Shown here piece after piece: positions 49,201 to 60,735 of a stretch of 64,000 nt of DNA. Position 1 is the first letter of the stretch; every line of letters begins with the position of its first letter. The DNA is from Alitta virens (taxonomy: Eukaryota; Annelida; Polychaeta; Phyllodocida; Nereididae). Below the pieces are notes generated by a model that was not told where the DNA came from, made no database searches, and saw only the letters and a list, made by a program, of their open reading frames with translations. The stretch covers positions 18,465,162-18,529,161 of the forward strand of contig OW028581.1 of the NCBI GenBank assembly GCA_932294295.1, read 5' to 3'. A program made the position numbers and the translations under genes.

Positions 49201-49322
49201 AACAAACAGAAAACCTGAGGATGTAATGTTAATCCAGGACTCCTATTGACTAACGGGGTCCCTCAGCCAATGGGTCTCTTGTTCACATGAGGTCCACTGG
49301 AATTTCCAAGTCTTTGAGTAGT
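49201..49322. mobile_element. M2 MITE, second copy of the 49-kb cluster
   Basis: Shows ATGTTAATCCAGGACTCCTA, CCTCAGCCAATGGG, TTCACATGAGGTCCACTGG and TTTCCAAGTCTTTGAG in the family order. Outer ends are eroded. Confidence 0.62.
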
Positions 49323-49360
49323 GCTCTAATAGAGTCACTCGCTGTAGCAGGTTTGGCACC

Positions 49361-49659
49361 TTAAATACGGCCTGTCAGATTGAACCGAGACAAAGCTAGA
49401 CAACCTCTGCTATATGACGCTACCTGTCACTAAACAGAACTGTCTAGCTATAGCTGGCTACTCATAGCCGGATCTACACGTACATATTTATGATATATCC
49501 GATAGATTTCTTACATTTGCCAAGATTTATATTTTTTTCAGTAAGCCAACTAGAAGCTAGGAGTAGACAGAAGCGGCAGACTTTAGCCAGTTATAGCTAC
49601 AGCCAGGAATAGGTTGCTACAGCTGTCTAGAGTCGACAATATTTATAAAACTGACTGTA
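49361..49659 (+). mobile_element. M3 TIR element, copy 2
   Basis: Shares CGGCCTGTCAGATTGAA, CTATAGCTGGCTACTC, TACATATTTATGATATAT and the right end AAAACTGACTGTAG with the 53.2-kb copy. It follows two M2 elements. Confidence 0.62.
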
Positions 49660-50596
49660 GTTGACTGACTTAAGGTTAAATCTCATTTTTAAAGAGTAAT
49701 AAAATCTAAAACATCACAGAGCTAGATTTCGGTAGGAAACTAAGAACATAAACCATCTAGTCTCAACCTTAGCCTACATGGAGTAACCTATGCCATACAC
49801 CTTTACTACTTTACGATGGCTACCTTTGATCAATGGAGGCTACTGCTGGGTTAAGTCAACATCCTGCCAATCCTGTGTCAATGTAAAAGGCGTTATCTTA
49901 AAGGGCATGACAAGTGATGAACACAGATCGTTCTCAAATTACCCTTCATCAGTTTCCTGGGAGAGGTAACTCTGTGAGAACATGGTTATAGCTAATGTTA
50001 TATCTGATATAAATACAGAAGTGTCACCTAGCTGGAACACCCTTCTGACATGGCACTTTCATTTCCCATCCAGCTCCAGTTACACCATTCTGGCAAGGCC
50101 ACAACAAGAGACCAGTGGGACTCCAGTGTAGTTATCTAGCCCAATATGATGCAAAATAAATTGGGATACAATGCATTTTTGTAGCTGCAGGAGTTCAGGT
50201 GGGTTAATAAGCCTGATATGTAGGGTTGTAGAGTTCTTCAGAACTGTAATAGTTATCAAATCTGGCCACTAGCCACTGATGTAATATATCAGTCATAAAT
50301 TGCACTACATATTACTTCTGGCAGCTGGTCATACAAGCTGGCTCAGCTTAAGACCACTAGCAGGAAGACATTGAAATTATAGACACTGTCCAGGACCTTA
50401 ACCACATTGTCTCACAGATTGCTGTAAGTACTGACTGACTTAATAAATAGCAAACTGGCTTTATAATTGAATGACAGTGTTAAATTAGAAACTAAGTTTT
50501 AGCAAGACATTAACTATGAACAGACAAAGAATCACCTATGAGCCAAGCCACTTGTAGTCAGGCTTTTCTGATTTTATTCCTTCACTATATTAATCA

Positions 50597-50725
50597 TATC
50601 TCTCTAGGTGGCCCCACAGTAGCGAAAACTCAAGTTTTCTTAGTGGGGTCTCCCACCTTAATGTACAATTGTGGTTATTGTAATGCTGATTTTTATGTAA
50701 ATTGCAAATAAATGTATCTGAATTT
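50597..50725 (+). mobile_element. Short retroposon tail with (TCTGAA)n end, copy 3
   Basis: Nearly identical to copy 1 through the hairpin and the AATAAATGTATCTGAAT end, and in the same orientation. It directly abuts an M6 element at 50.73 kb. Confidence 0.6.
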
Positions 50726-50729
50726 ATCG

Positions 50730-51110
50730 GCTTGCACAACTTTAACCCATCGGTGGTGTATGTTAATTTTGATACAAGTGGAAATAGAGTCTTTTCACTG
50801 AGCAGCCCTGAATTCAGCAAGACATAGGCCTTTCTTCTCCTCTCATTACTCATTTTGCTTTTCAGACATAGAAGGTCATAACTGACTGATTTCATAAATA
50901 AAATTCTCTCTGGGAAATAACAAAAATCAACTAAATGATAAGATGTCAAATATTAAAATGCACTAAAAATACTGCTGCTAGGATGCACTTTGCATCAGCC
51001 AATCAGAGTCAAGGGTGGGAACTTTTTCAGCCAGTAGAATTGCAGTATTCTGTCGTAGACACCTGGTGAAAATACAGAGAACCTTCGGTGAAAATCCACT
51101 ACCATACCAC
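50730..51110 (-). repeat. M6 repeat, copy 3
   Basis: Reverse-oriented match to the 30.3-kb copy, including GCATCCTAGCAGCAGTATTT and GCTGCTCAGTGAAAAGACTC on the minus strand. The translated minus frame (LLCLKSKMSNERRRK) is like that of copy 1. Confidence 0.65.
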
Positions 51111-51774
51111 TGCTTCTGGAAGTCTCACATTCGGTTACACAATTTGTGTGAACGTAATAAATGAAGACTATCAAACAAGCCATCGACTACACTCGGAGTA
51201 AGCCTTCTGACTTGTAGTAATAAAGCACAAAGGCTGAATAAGCTTGATATTCTTGAGTGCCTCCAGGGTAGGATGATAACAAGAATTGTTTGTAAACTGT
51301 GACATATTCCCAGTGGAAATCACCACACAGTGGTGTTGCACCAGTCCCTAGGTCTAGTTGCTTTTGCTCATAATACATGGTACAGATTAACAAAGCACTC
51401 AAGATATGGAGAAATCCAACAGCTTCTGACTATTGAGGAGAAGCCTGTAGGCAGAGCTTAAAAAACAAACACCAGCACTGCCTGAGGTTCTGGGAGAACC
51501 ACAACACTTGCTCAAGTCTTACTGCTCTGAGTTTCTTTTCATTTACTTGTGTGAAGTACTCCTTCTCAAATGGCCCATGGCAGAACACACATTTAAGCTG
51601 AAAGGATTCATGTAATACGTGCATTCAATAACTCATTACTCAACCCTGTTTAAATGTCTTACAACATAACCATATGAATGACAGTGTACTGGTCAAGGTC
51701 AACTGTCATTGTTAAATTAGAAACTAAGTAGATGCGTTTGGTAAATAGAAACTAAACCCCGTAGATGCGTTTAT

Positions 51775-52514
51775 GATCCTCCCCGAGTAATTTTGATCCT
51801 TTTGGAGTAAAAACCGATCCCAACGGAGGTAAAAAGATCCTCCCAGCGTCATGGAGGTTTCTCCAAACGAAAACTGCAGAGATTTGAATGAAAAATCTAA
51901 CAGAAGAAGGTAATTTGATTATTTCACCTGTTGAAGAATGTTTTCATTGAAAAAATAATACAATCATACCACAGTCAGGATGTATGAGTTTAGTGCGAAA
52001 GGTCTCCCCAAACTGACAATTGTTGTGAGCATGCAAAAACGAATGCTGAGTTGGTGGATATAAAGACACTTATGTGGCTAAAATCAACATATTATGGACA
52101 CATATTGGAGGAATAACATTTAATTATTATGATTATGTATTGGATAAACTCCAAAAGCTCTGCAAGTGATCAAATATTCCCAATATCTAATAAAAACGAT
52201 TTACATAACTGTGAAACGGATCCTATTTGAGCAGTACTAATTAGAGCTCAACTTGATAATGCAAACACAACAGCTAAATGGGGGATGTTATTGTGACAAA
52301 AATACAGCTTACATGTACATAGTACATACACCTTAATTAAAATTTTTACCTGAGATATCATTCTAACAGGTGGTACCACATATCAATAATGCTTAAAATT
52401 ATTGGAATAAATAACATTTATGAATCTTAAGAATCATACGTTATGTGCTCACTCTTTTACCATTGCTCCAGAAGGATTTTTATTTCGAAGGATCATAATT
52501 ACTTGGGGAGGATC
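51775..52514. mobile_element. M7 inverted-repeat element, about 740 bp
   Basis: The left end GATCCTCCCCGAGTAATTTT and the reverse of the right end GATCCTCCCCAAGTAATTAT match over about 25 bp; GATCC motifs recur just inside the left end. No long ORF is present. Probably a non-autonomous DNA transposon. Confidence 0.6.
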
Positions 52515-53226
52515 GTACATTGTATGGTGTGATATGGTTGTTGGAATACAGCTTCGGACGACTGCATTTTGATCATAAACCATCAACACCTATTTTGCCA
52601 AGTGCACCACGTATCCACTATACACTACATATAGCCTAACCAGCAGCACTTGTTCAATAGTTATCCACCAACCACCAGAGCCTATTCACAAACCTATCAA
52701 TATGTATGATATCATCATCAGCCCCTATTAGCCATCCAGCATACCTAATCTACACTTATCCACCAACTATCTAATACATCTATCCAACCACCAGTGCCTC
52801 TGTACCACCATCAAGCACACATGTGGCCATTTGCACTGGAGTTCTCATTTTAAGCACTGTGATGGGCCAGTGGTCTCCATTTCTCAAGCAGTCTGGGTGG
52901 CTAGCTGACTTGCAAGGAATCTCACTTGCCCTCTGGGCTGCCAAGTGAACTTCATTCTCCTCAACTGAATTGAATCATCATTCCTAAGTGCTTAGCAGAA
53001 CCCCAACCTAAGATAAAGTCACTTGTGGTAACAATCAGTGACAATTACCTGGTTTTAGTTCATACTACCATCTCTTAACCAGCTGTTAGCACAGGAATGG
53101 GTTTTCGAATGCAACATCCCTGGCCTGAGGTATTTTAGGCCCTGCAGTTTATTTGATCAGCTGTCTAATGAATGACATAATGTGATGTTTGACTCTATGA
53201 GAGTGAATAACCGTTCCATATATTCC

Positions 53227-53501
53227 TACAGTTAGTTTCAGTAAAAACGGCCCATCAAATTGAAACTAGTCAAAGCTGTCATAGCTGGCTACTCAAAACA
53301 GGGTCTAAAAGTACATATTTATGATATATTAGATTAATTTCTTACATTTACCAAGGTTTATATTTATCCGGTGATGGATGTAAGCCGATTATTAGCGATA
53401 GAAGTGGACAGAAGCAGCTGGCTTTAGCATGTTTAGACCACAGCCAGGTACAGGTCGCTACAGATAGCTAGAGTCGACCGTATTTTATGAAACTAACTGT
53501 A
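53227..53501 (+). mobile_element. M3 TIR element, copy 3 with intact ends
   Basis: 275-bp element with a perfect 14-bp terminal inverted repeat, TACAGTTAGTTTCA at the left and TGAAACTAACTGTA at the right. It has no coding capacity and is a non-autonomous DNA transposon. Confidence 0.75.
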
Positions 53502-54447
53502 AATGGGGATCTTAACTTGCTCTATAAACATTACAATGAAGCAGCACTGCAGTTGAGAACAATTCGGGAACAACATAACATTTCTGATTCAACTCAGTAA
53601 TTAACAAACCAACATTTGATTAACCATTAAACATCTATTGGAATTATAACTTGGATCACGAGAAGGTAACGATTTAGGTTCTAGGACTTCTATTCAAACC
53701 TTGTCAAAGTTATCTTTAAGCATTATCGATATGAGGCAAAACAACGTTTTCTCCATGTGAAACCTAGAAATGGAAACAGACCTTTTTTACCTAATAACAA
53801 CATCAAGTGCCAGATATTGTTGATTTTACAGAATTCCATGAAACATGAGTGAAACGCTGATTATATTCAAGATAAGACAGATTTCTAACAAAATACTGAA
53901 ATCAAAAGTGAAGGAAATGGGCCAAAAATTTGAGCCAAAAAGAAAAAAAAAAAACTTTGAAATTTGATAGCCCAGATTTCCAGATAGGCGCCTCCAGCAA
54001 TTGAGGTAGCTTTCTTTTTTACCCTTGCAAAAATGTAACTGACTGATTTACCCTGACAACAAATTAGGCTGACCAAATCATTAATCCAGAAACTGCCAGA
54101 ATATATTACTCAAATGGTGGTACATAAACATTTTAATTGTAGTTTCAGGAACTGTGTTGATTGCAAACATCTCCGTCACAGCTGACACCCGCACAAGTAA
54201 TTCAGATATAGACTATGTAAGAAGTTAGTTAACTACAAACATCTCAACTGTCAACCTTTGGTGCCACAGAGTCAGACAAACAGTCTAAGAGGATTTGTAA
54301 ACATAATGATCGGGCATCACTCTTATCTCCCAGCGAACGATACTTTCTACCCAGTTGTAAAGGATTATTTTGGACATTGAAATATTCTTTATGTCCAGTA
54401 AGGATTTTGCAGTTACCCATGATGGATTCTTGCTACTCCATGAGGGA

Positions 54448-54757
54448 TTCCTTCTGCCAGTAAACGAATCATACTGCCCAGTAAAGGTGAATAATACTTT
54501 CTGCCTGGTGAAGATTCTTTCTGCCCAGTGAAGGACTCTTTCTGCCTGGTGAAGATTCTTTCTGCCTGGTGAATGATTCTTTCTGCCTGGTGAATGATTC
54601 TTTCTGCCTGGTGAATGATTCTTTCTGCCCAGTGAAGGATTCTTTCTGCCTGGTGAATGATTCTTCTGCCTGCTGAAGGATTCTTTCTGCCTGGGAGGGA
54701 TTCTGCTATGAAGGATTTCTGCCCAGTGAAGGATTCTTTCTGCCCAATGAGAGATTT
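54448..54757. repeat. 21-bp minisatellite
   Basis: About fourteen imperfect units of the type TTCTGCCTGGTGAATGAT plus three bases, with CAGTGAAGG-type variants alternating. Because 21 is a multiple of three, two minus-strand frames stay open across it (HSPGRKN and RIIHQAE heptads). Confidence 0.88.
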
Positions 54758-56105
54758 TTTTCTGCCCCCCTCCACCAATATTTTCTATATGTGCATTCAA
54801 CGGGCGGCATGTAGACTTAACTTAGCTAAATGCATTTGATGCCGGATATATTCAATGGCAAATGTTGCCAAGTCAATTTTTTTTAGCAACTGCTCAGCAC
54901 AGATAGCTGATTCACTGCTTACTCCATCATGATTGACAGAACTCCCATCATATCTGGCGCTGGAACAATATCTTCACTAAATATTGACAGCTAGGCATGA
55001 AAGAGACACTAGACAGACACAAAACATCAGAAAAAGTGCCTGGGAACACAGTATAACGGATTTCATGGGAGAATACCTGGTAAGACTTATGAATCTCAGG
55101 ATTTCTGGAAGAATGATAAAGCTGGGATGACTTGTGTTGTTGCATGCACAAAGTTCCATAGTAAATGGTTAACAAAAATAGTCAAAACAATAAAACCCTC
55201 GGGGTATTTTCCTGCAGGGCTTTGTGTATGCATCAGGGAGTAGGGTATGGAAGTTAGAAGGGTCTGGGAAAACAAAATCTCACTTACTATGCTGAATACT
55301 TGGTCTGGATGATATACATCACATATGACACCATTTGTACCATTATAATGAAGCATGTCATATAATACATATATTCAAATGAGCTGTGTTGGATAGTTCA
55401 AGAAAAACTACCAATAATCTATTCTTATAACTTGACTCTTATAATTTAAGCAGTTCAACTTAATAATGTCTGTTGCATTGAAATGCATTCCAGATATAGA
55501 TAATACCCTCAAACAAATTAAATGAAACTTAAGTCTAAATACTACAATTAGATGCAAGGTTGATTAACTCAAAATAAAGATCACAAATTCAGCACATGTA
55601 TTAGCATTCTCTGAAACGGGTAACAATTCCAGATGTTAACTAGCTACATTTCCAGACATAGTGCATCTTATTCACATTTGATGAGCTTAAATTAGCATAT
55701 ATTTATGATAAATTTAGCTGGGTCTAATTGAAGTGTCAATCAATGCAACATTTCAGTGCATTCTGTTCGAAGTAGGATAGCAGAAGCATTAGGCACCTAA
55801 GCAACACACCTAGCCCAAGATAACACTGGCTGAAAATAGCAACCCTGAATAATCCCGTGTGAATCAGTGGGCCTATGTTCCCACACTAGTCCTATGTAAT
55901 GGAACATCTTGTCTGAGAGCTTCTATCCAATTTTATCATCTCAACCTAATCTTTGGTAACAGATAGAGATAAAATAATGGAAGAGAGATTAGTTAAAAGC
56001 AAGGTGCTCGTATTTTTGTGCACGTCTGTGATTTTTGTGCTTTTTTAGGGGTAAGGCAATGTCAGTGGTAATTATGTAGGCTGAGATGCCCTGGCCAACC
56101 TCAGA

Positions 56106-56134
56106 AACAGCAGCAGCAGCAGCAGCAACAGCAG
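56106..56134. repeat. CAG tract
   Basis: Seven CAG triplets, then CAA CAG CAG. Confidence 0.75.
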
Positions 56135-56219
56135 TATACCAAAACACAGAACTAGGAGCAGAATGAAAGAGGTAAAGAAAACTCTTTTCATGGTGAGGAT
56201 GTACTTAATGCAATGGGGA

Positions 56220-56234
56220 GGGGGGGGGGGGGGG
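56220..56234. repeat. Poly-G run (15 G)
   Basis: An uninterrupted 15-base G run preceded by GGGGA. Confidence 0.9.
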
Positions 56235-56939
56235 TTCAATTAATAAATCCTATTACTAATCATGGAGAAAAACTAAAGTGTATATTCATGGTAGTGTATT
56301 GTCAGTTATGGATTGGAACATAACTAAGTGAAAACAATACCTGCTAATTAATAATCTAAATCTGATAAATTAAATAAGCAATACACATGACAGCAAAGTA
56401 CAGCCTAAATGATTACTTTTTGGAAAGTTTACTGCTCTTAATGTTGAGTCTTTCTTTATCTCTGTTTTTTCTTCCTAAAATCTATGCGCTGTTGTAACTT
56501 ATAAATGACAGAATTATTATTATTCTCTATTCATTTATATAGGGCAACATCTGTATAAGAATAACAATCTAGTGCCCTTTGATAAGACTTTTCTTACTTT
56601 TTGATTTAATTTATTTATTTACATTTTATTTATTTATTTATATTTTTTGTCGTACAGAAGTTTGTAACTTTGATTACCATGTAATCTGACCATATACGAC
56701 TTTAAATAAATTATACCATACCATACCATACAATAGTATAAGGTAAAATATTTCTATAAAATTAAAAAAATAATAATAATTAAATAATATAAATATTAAA
56801 GAGAAAATTAAGATAGAGAATTAAAAAATTAATTAGGTATATTTTGCCCATGATTCCAAAATGAAGGCACATTCAATTGGTGGGTTACTGTTATAGGTGT
56901 GGCTCCACGTGTACACCTTAACATTTTATTTAGAAACAG

Positions 56940-56982
56940 TAAGACGCCCAAGACGCCCAGGACGCCCAAGACGCCCAAGTAG
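56940..56982. repeat. 9-bp tandem repeat (GACGCCCAA)n
   Basis: Five near-identical GACGCCCAA/GACGCCCAG units in a row. Confidence 0.75.
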
Positions 56983-57706
56983 CCAAACTGGTGTCTGATA
57001 AAAACTTTGTGGTACTACACACTTGAGTTCAAAATGTATATATGCAGTGTAATGCCTGGATGGGTCCATGATGTATACATCCCAGCAGAGCAAATAAATT
57101 TGATATCACCAAATACTGCAGGATTTGCAGTTCTTTATCTTTCGTGTCTGCAGGTGCTTGCAGGTGCCACTGCCTCTGTAATGGCTTACTACACAGTTTG
57201 CAAGATGAAAGTCTTTTCTTCTTTGTTGACCCATAGTCTGGTTAAATTACCCCAGAGTAAATGATAAGTATTAAAAATTCTTTAAAAAAAAGTATCTTTA
57301 TTTGAAGAGAGGATTGCATTTGTAGTGTAATTGTTAATTGTTGGAAAACACTAGATCTAATCAGATGTTGTGTTTGTTGTTAATCTGACCTATTGTCATC
57401 CTAATTAATAATGCCCTGATAATAGACTGTAAAACTTTCATGTAAAGAAGTGCATGGGTTAAAGCAACCATCCTATTGATGAAAGCAATCTGTCTTTGAT
57501 TTGGAAATTGTTTGTACATTTTGCTTGTCGCCCTTCTCTTGTGGTTGTCGCCTACTTTGACTGTCGCCTATTCGACCACACCCCCACCTGCAAGGTGTAG
57601 CTCCGCCCCAGAGACACTGGCAGGGGGTTTACCTGGCAGGAGGAAAGAACCAGGGCTGCGTGGAGCTTCTGTTGCCTCTTTTAACTGAGGTTGTTAAAGA
57701 TAGGCA

Positions 57707-57739
57707 CTGCTGCTGCTGCTGTTGCTGCTGATGCTGCTG
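57707..57739. repeat. CTG tract
   Basis: About eleven CTG/TTG/ATG triplets. It is followed by a plus frame rich in Gln, His and Ser (HHVAHQVQASSMQHQQ) that opens after a CTTCAG acceptor-like site at about 57756 and stops near 57923. Confidence 0.7.
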
Positions 57740-58715
57740 TTCAGAAGTAATGCTGTCTTCAGGTAGTCTTAGCATCAGTAGGCCATCAAGCAACAGCACC
57801 CATCAGTTGGCATCATGTGGCCCACCAGGTGCAGGCCTCATCCATGCAGCATCAGCAGCTGACCAATGCTCTTTCCTGCAGCATCCTGCAGCAGCAACTG
57901 CACCGGCATCTAACCCTTGCCTGACCCCATGCTGAGTCTCTGACTTTATTTCACTTCGGCAGGTTTGTTCGTAACACTACAAGACATTGAAGGAAGCCAA
58001 TGAAGGGAGCCATTGCCACCTTCTTCAAGTCTTCAACCAAGATCCTAAAACTTGTGCAACGTCTCGTCCTACATGTGATGTAAACAAACACTGGCCCACC
58101 CACTTTGAGATCGAGTTTGTTTTACTAAGAATAGGTTCGATTAGTACAGAGGTACAATAATCGTTGATAGCCACAGTACTAGCAATTATCTTTAATATAG
58201 GATAGAACCCCAGGAAAGGTAAATTTCAGAATGTGGAAAACCGTGAGGACTCAAATAATCTCAATCGTAAATGAGCACCGTTGATTCGTTCCCTAGGGCC
58301 AAAATACTGGATACTACCAATGTAATTTCTTCTTTGATATTTGGTGCCCTGAACATTTTTTTTATGATCTTTCTAACTCTACTATCTAACGATATTTCAG
58401 CATAATGTGGGGTATTGTAGGCTTATATGGCTTATATGACTTATATCTATCATGTATATGATTAGTTCTGCACAAAGACATTGCATTATTTGCAAACTGG
58501 GAAATCGATGTCCCAACTCTTCTAAGAAATGGACATAAGAGCATATTGGATGATAACAGTTCCACCATGGTAGCTTAGTTGCATAACACAAGTGCAGGTG
58601 CAGGAGTTGGGAGTATAGCAGGGAGAGGTGCTGGCCCAGGTATATTTGGATGAGTTGAAGGCTGGAATACTTTTTTCACCATCTCCCTATGTCTCACAAT
58701 AGCAAAGAGTACGTA

Positions 58716-58830
58716 AATTGTTTACCAATAGGACTAGCATAGCACTGTGTACAACATTTGCCAATGGCAATGTAGCTTACCAATGGCAATACATGTTTAC
58801 CAATGACAATAGATGTTTACCAATGGCAAT
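58716..58830. repeat. 22-bp tandem repeat
   Basis: About five imperfect units of TTTACCAATGGCAATACATG and variants. Confidence 0.65.
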
Positions 58831-58998
58831 CGCTATACAAAGGCAACCCTACAACATTAAACCTTATGCACCAACTGACAGCACAACTACTAGAGACACA
58901 ATTATAAAACTGGGTGGACTACAGTGGTTCAAGTGTTTCAAGTGTTTCTTAACCCTATTGGTTCCAGGATTCGATTCCCGGTCCAGACACTCCTTTTA

Positions 58999-59137
58999 CG
59001 GTCGATTTCTTGGAAACTAAACCCAAGAGGACATCATCCGGGACTCGCATTGGTTGAGGGACTGCCTGAGCCATTGGGATTCCTGGATTCACATGATGTC
59101 ATCTGGAGTTAAGTTTCCAAGTCTACGAAATATGTTG
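58999..59137. mobile_element. M2 MITE
   Basis: Contains TTCTTGGAAACTAAACCC, GACTCGCATTGGTTGAGGG, CCTGGATTCACATGATGTC and GTTTCCAAGTCTACGAAAT. The left arm has lost several bases. Confidence 0.66.
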
Positions 59138-60664
59138 TAACGAATCTCTTAAAGAGACCCATGTGCACATCGATGTGTGCAAGAGAAAGATTCCACCAAT
59201 GTCTAACATGTTATGGCATCATCTCATCGTTATGTCTGCCAATTCAGCAGGGTAACTCAGCTGCTTAGCACCTTGGATAAATCTCCAGTTTATCCGCGGT
59301 AGCTGAGACAGTACAGTGCAATAATTGTATCATAACATTCAACAGAATATTACTGAACTAAGTAATAAACTTCAACCTTCTGGTGTTTCTTCAAACTGGC
59401 GTACCTCAATTACTTTGTGTAACAATGGCATATTATCAAATCTGTTGTTTTCTGTAACTTTAGAAGACTACGACGTTCAGCAGAACTTTTCGTAAGCTGA
59501 CACAAACCAAACGTAGCCTATCTCTGTGGCTTATCTCTACCATTATCCAATTTCGTTTTCACAGAAATAAATACACTGCACCAGGTACCTCTGGTCAAAT
59601 CCAGGTTGTAACTTGGCATTGCTTAAGTTCATACATTCCTGGCTATTTCAAACCTAACTTGAACAGGCTTAATAAACACCTTAAGTTAATAACAGGGTGC
59701 TTCGCTTCATCGTGTGCAGCTGCCTTTACCATGAGGACATGTCGAAGTTTTCACCAACGTCGGAAACTGTTGTAGAAATGAATAATATTTATCATCTTTG
59801 CTTATAAAAGATTTAAAAAAATAATAGGGATTTGCTTCAGATGGAAAAGTTGCTACTTAAACAAAGTATTCTGCACAAGATGAGGTGAAGCAACCTGATA
59901 GCAACCGGATAGTAAACAAAGTTGAACTTCTGAAAGACACATCATTGTCATGGATGAAAAAACTTCACTGCTTCAAGGTTACCCAGGCCAGACTACTGGT
60001 GAGGCTATCTAAAAACCAGCACATTTCTTAGGTAGTCTATGCATCTTTTTTTTGCTATGGTCTCGCCAGTCGACAATATAGCCCTAAAATAAGCCCTAGT
60101 TTGATTGACATCTATGAGCTATTGGGCCAAACTCATTTGGCTAGTTAGGTACACACACAGAGTCCCTGAAAGAAACGGACTGGGGTTATTTACTCTTTCT
60201 CAGCTTATGTTAACCCTGGCTATTTACACGAGGCGTTGAAACGTAAGTAAGGGGGCTACGACGCAGGGTTTGACGGCCGTCTTGAGCAGGGTGCCCTGGC
60301 TGCTGCCCCGGGGTTATCTGAAGGGGGTAAACCAAGGGGCAGTTTTAGCTCCTCACCTTTTTTTCCACTTGCTCCTTCCGTGGTCCAACCTGTCGAAGCA
60401 GGGGTGTGAACACGAAGTCCAAGAGGCTGCTTTGTCCCAAATCCATCTTGACGCTGAGATCATCGTAAATTCCTATTAGTTGTTGATTATGTAATCACCA
60501 AAATTTAATATAATAAAAAACCAGCACCTTTTTGAAGTGCTACTTTCTCAATTGGTGGTTGAATTTTCTTTCTGCTAAAAGTACTTTTTGCCAATCTATG
60601 GATCATTTAAGCCATTGTATAAGGCTTATGTTCATAATGTCATTAAAACAGTCTTAACGTCAAC

Positions 60665-60735
60665 TGTGACGTCAATGACGTAATGATTTGCATAACGTCA
60701 GTTATTAGTCTGTCTGATTTTCTCACGTCATAATG
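60665..60735. promoter_or_regulatory. CRE/octamer motif cluster
   Basis: TGACGTCA at 60667-60674, TGACGTAA at 60676-60683, the octamer ATTTGCAT at 60686-60693, AACGTCA at about 60694-60700 and CACGTCAT near 60724, all within 70 bp. No gene was found next to it. Confidence 0.3.

Larger units (their letters stand above)
54758..58715. other. Intergenic stretch with simple repeats only
   Basis: Holds CAG/CTG tracts, poly-G, (TTTA)n at 56592-56645, (CCATA)n near 56712, and the GACGCCCAA array. No supported gene. Confidence 0.45.

Noticed and set aside
54285..54800. 171-codon minus ORF with heptad repeats
   Set aside because: It follows a 21-bp minisatellite, and a second frame is also open across it; kept as a repeat.
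57720..57925. Gln/His-rich exon
   Set aside because: Plausible acceptor but no partner exons; kept only as part of a finding on CAG/CTG tracts.
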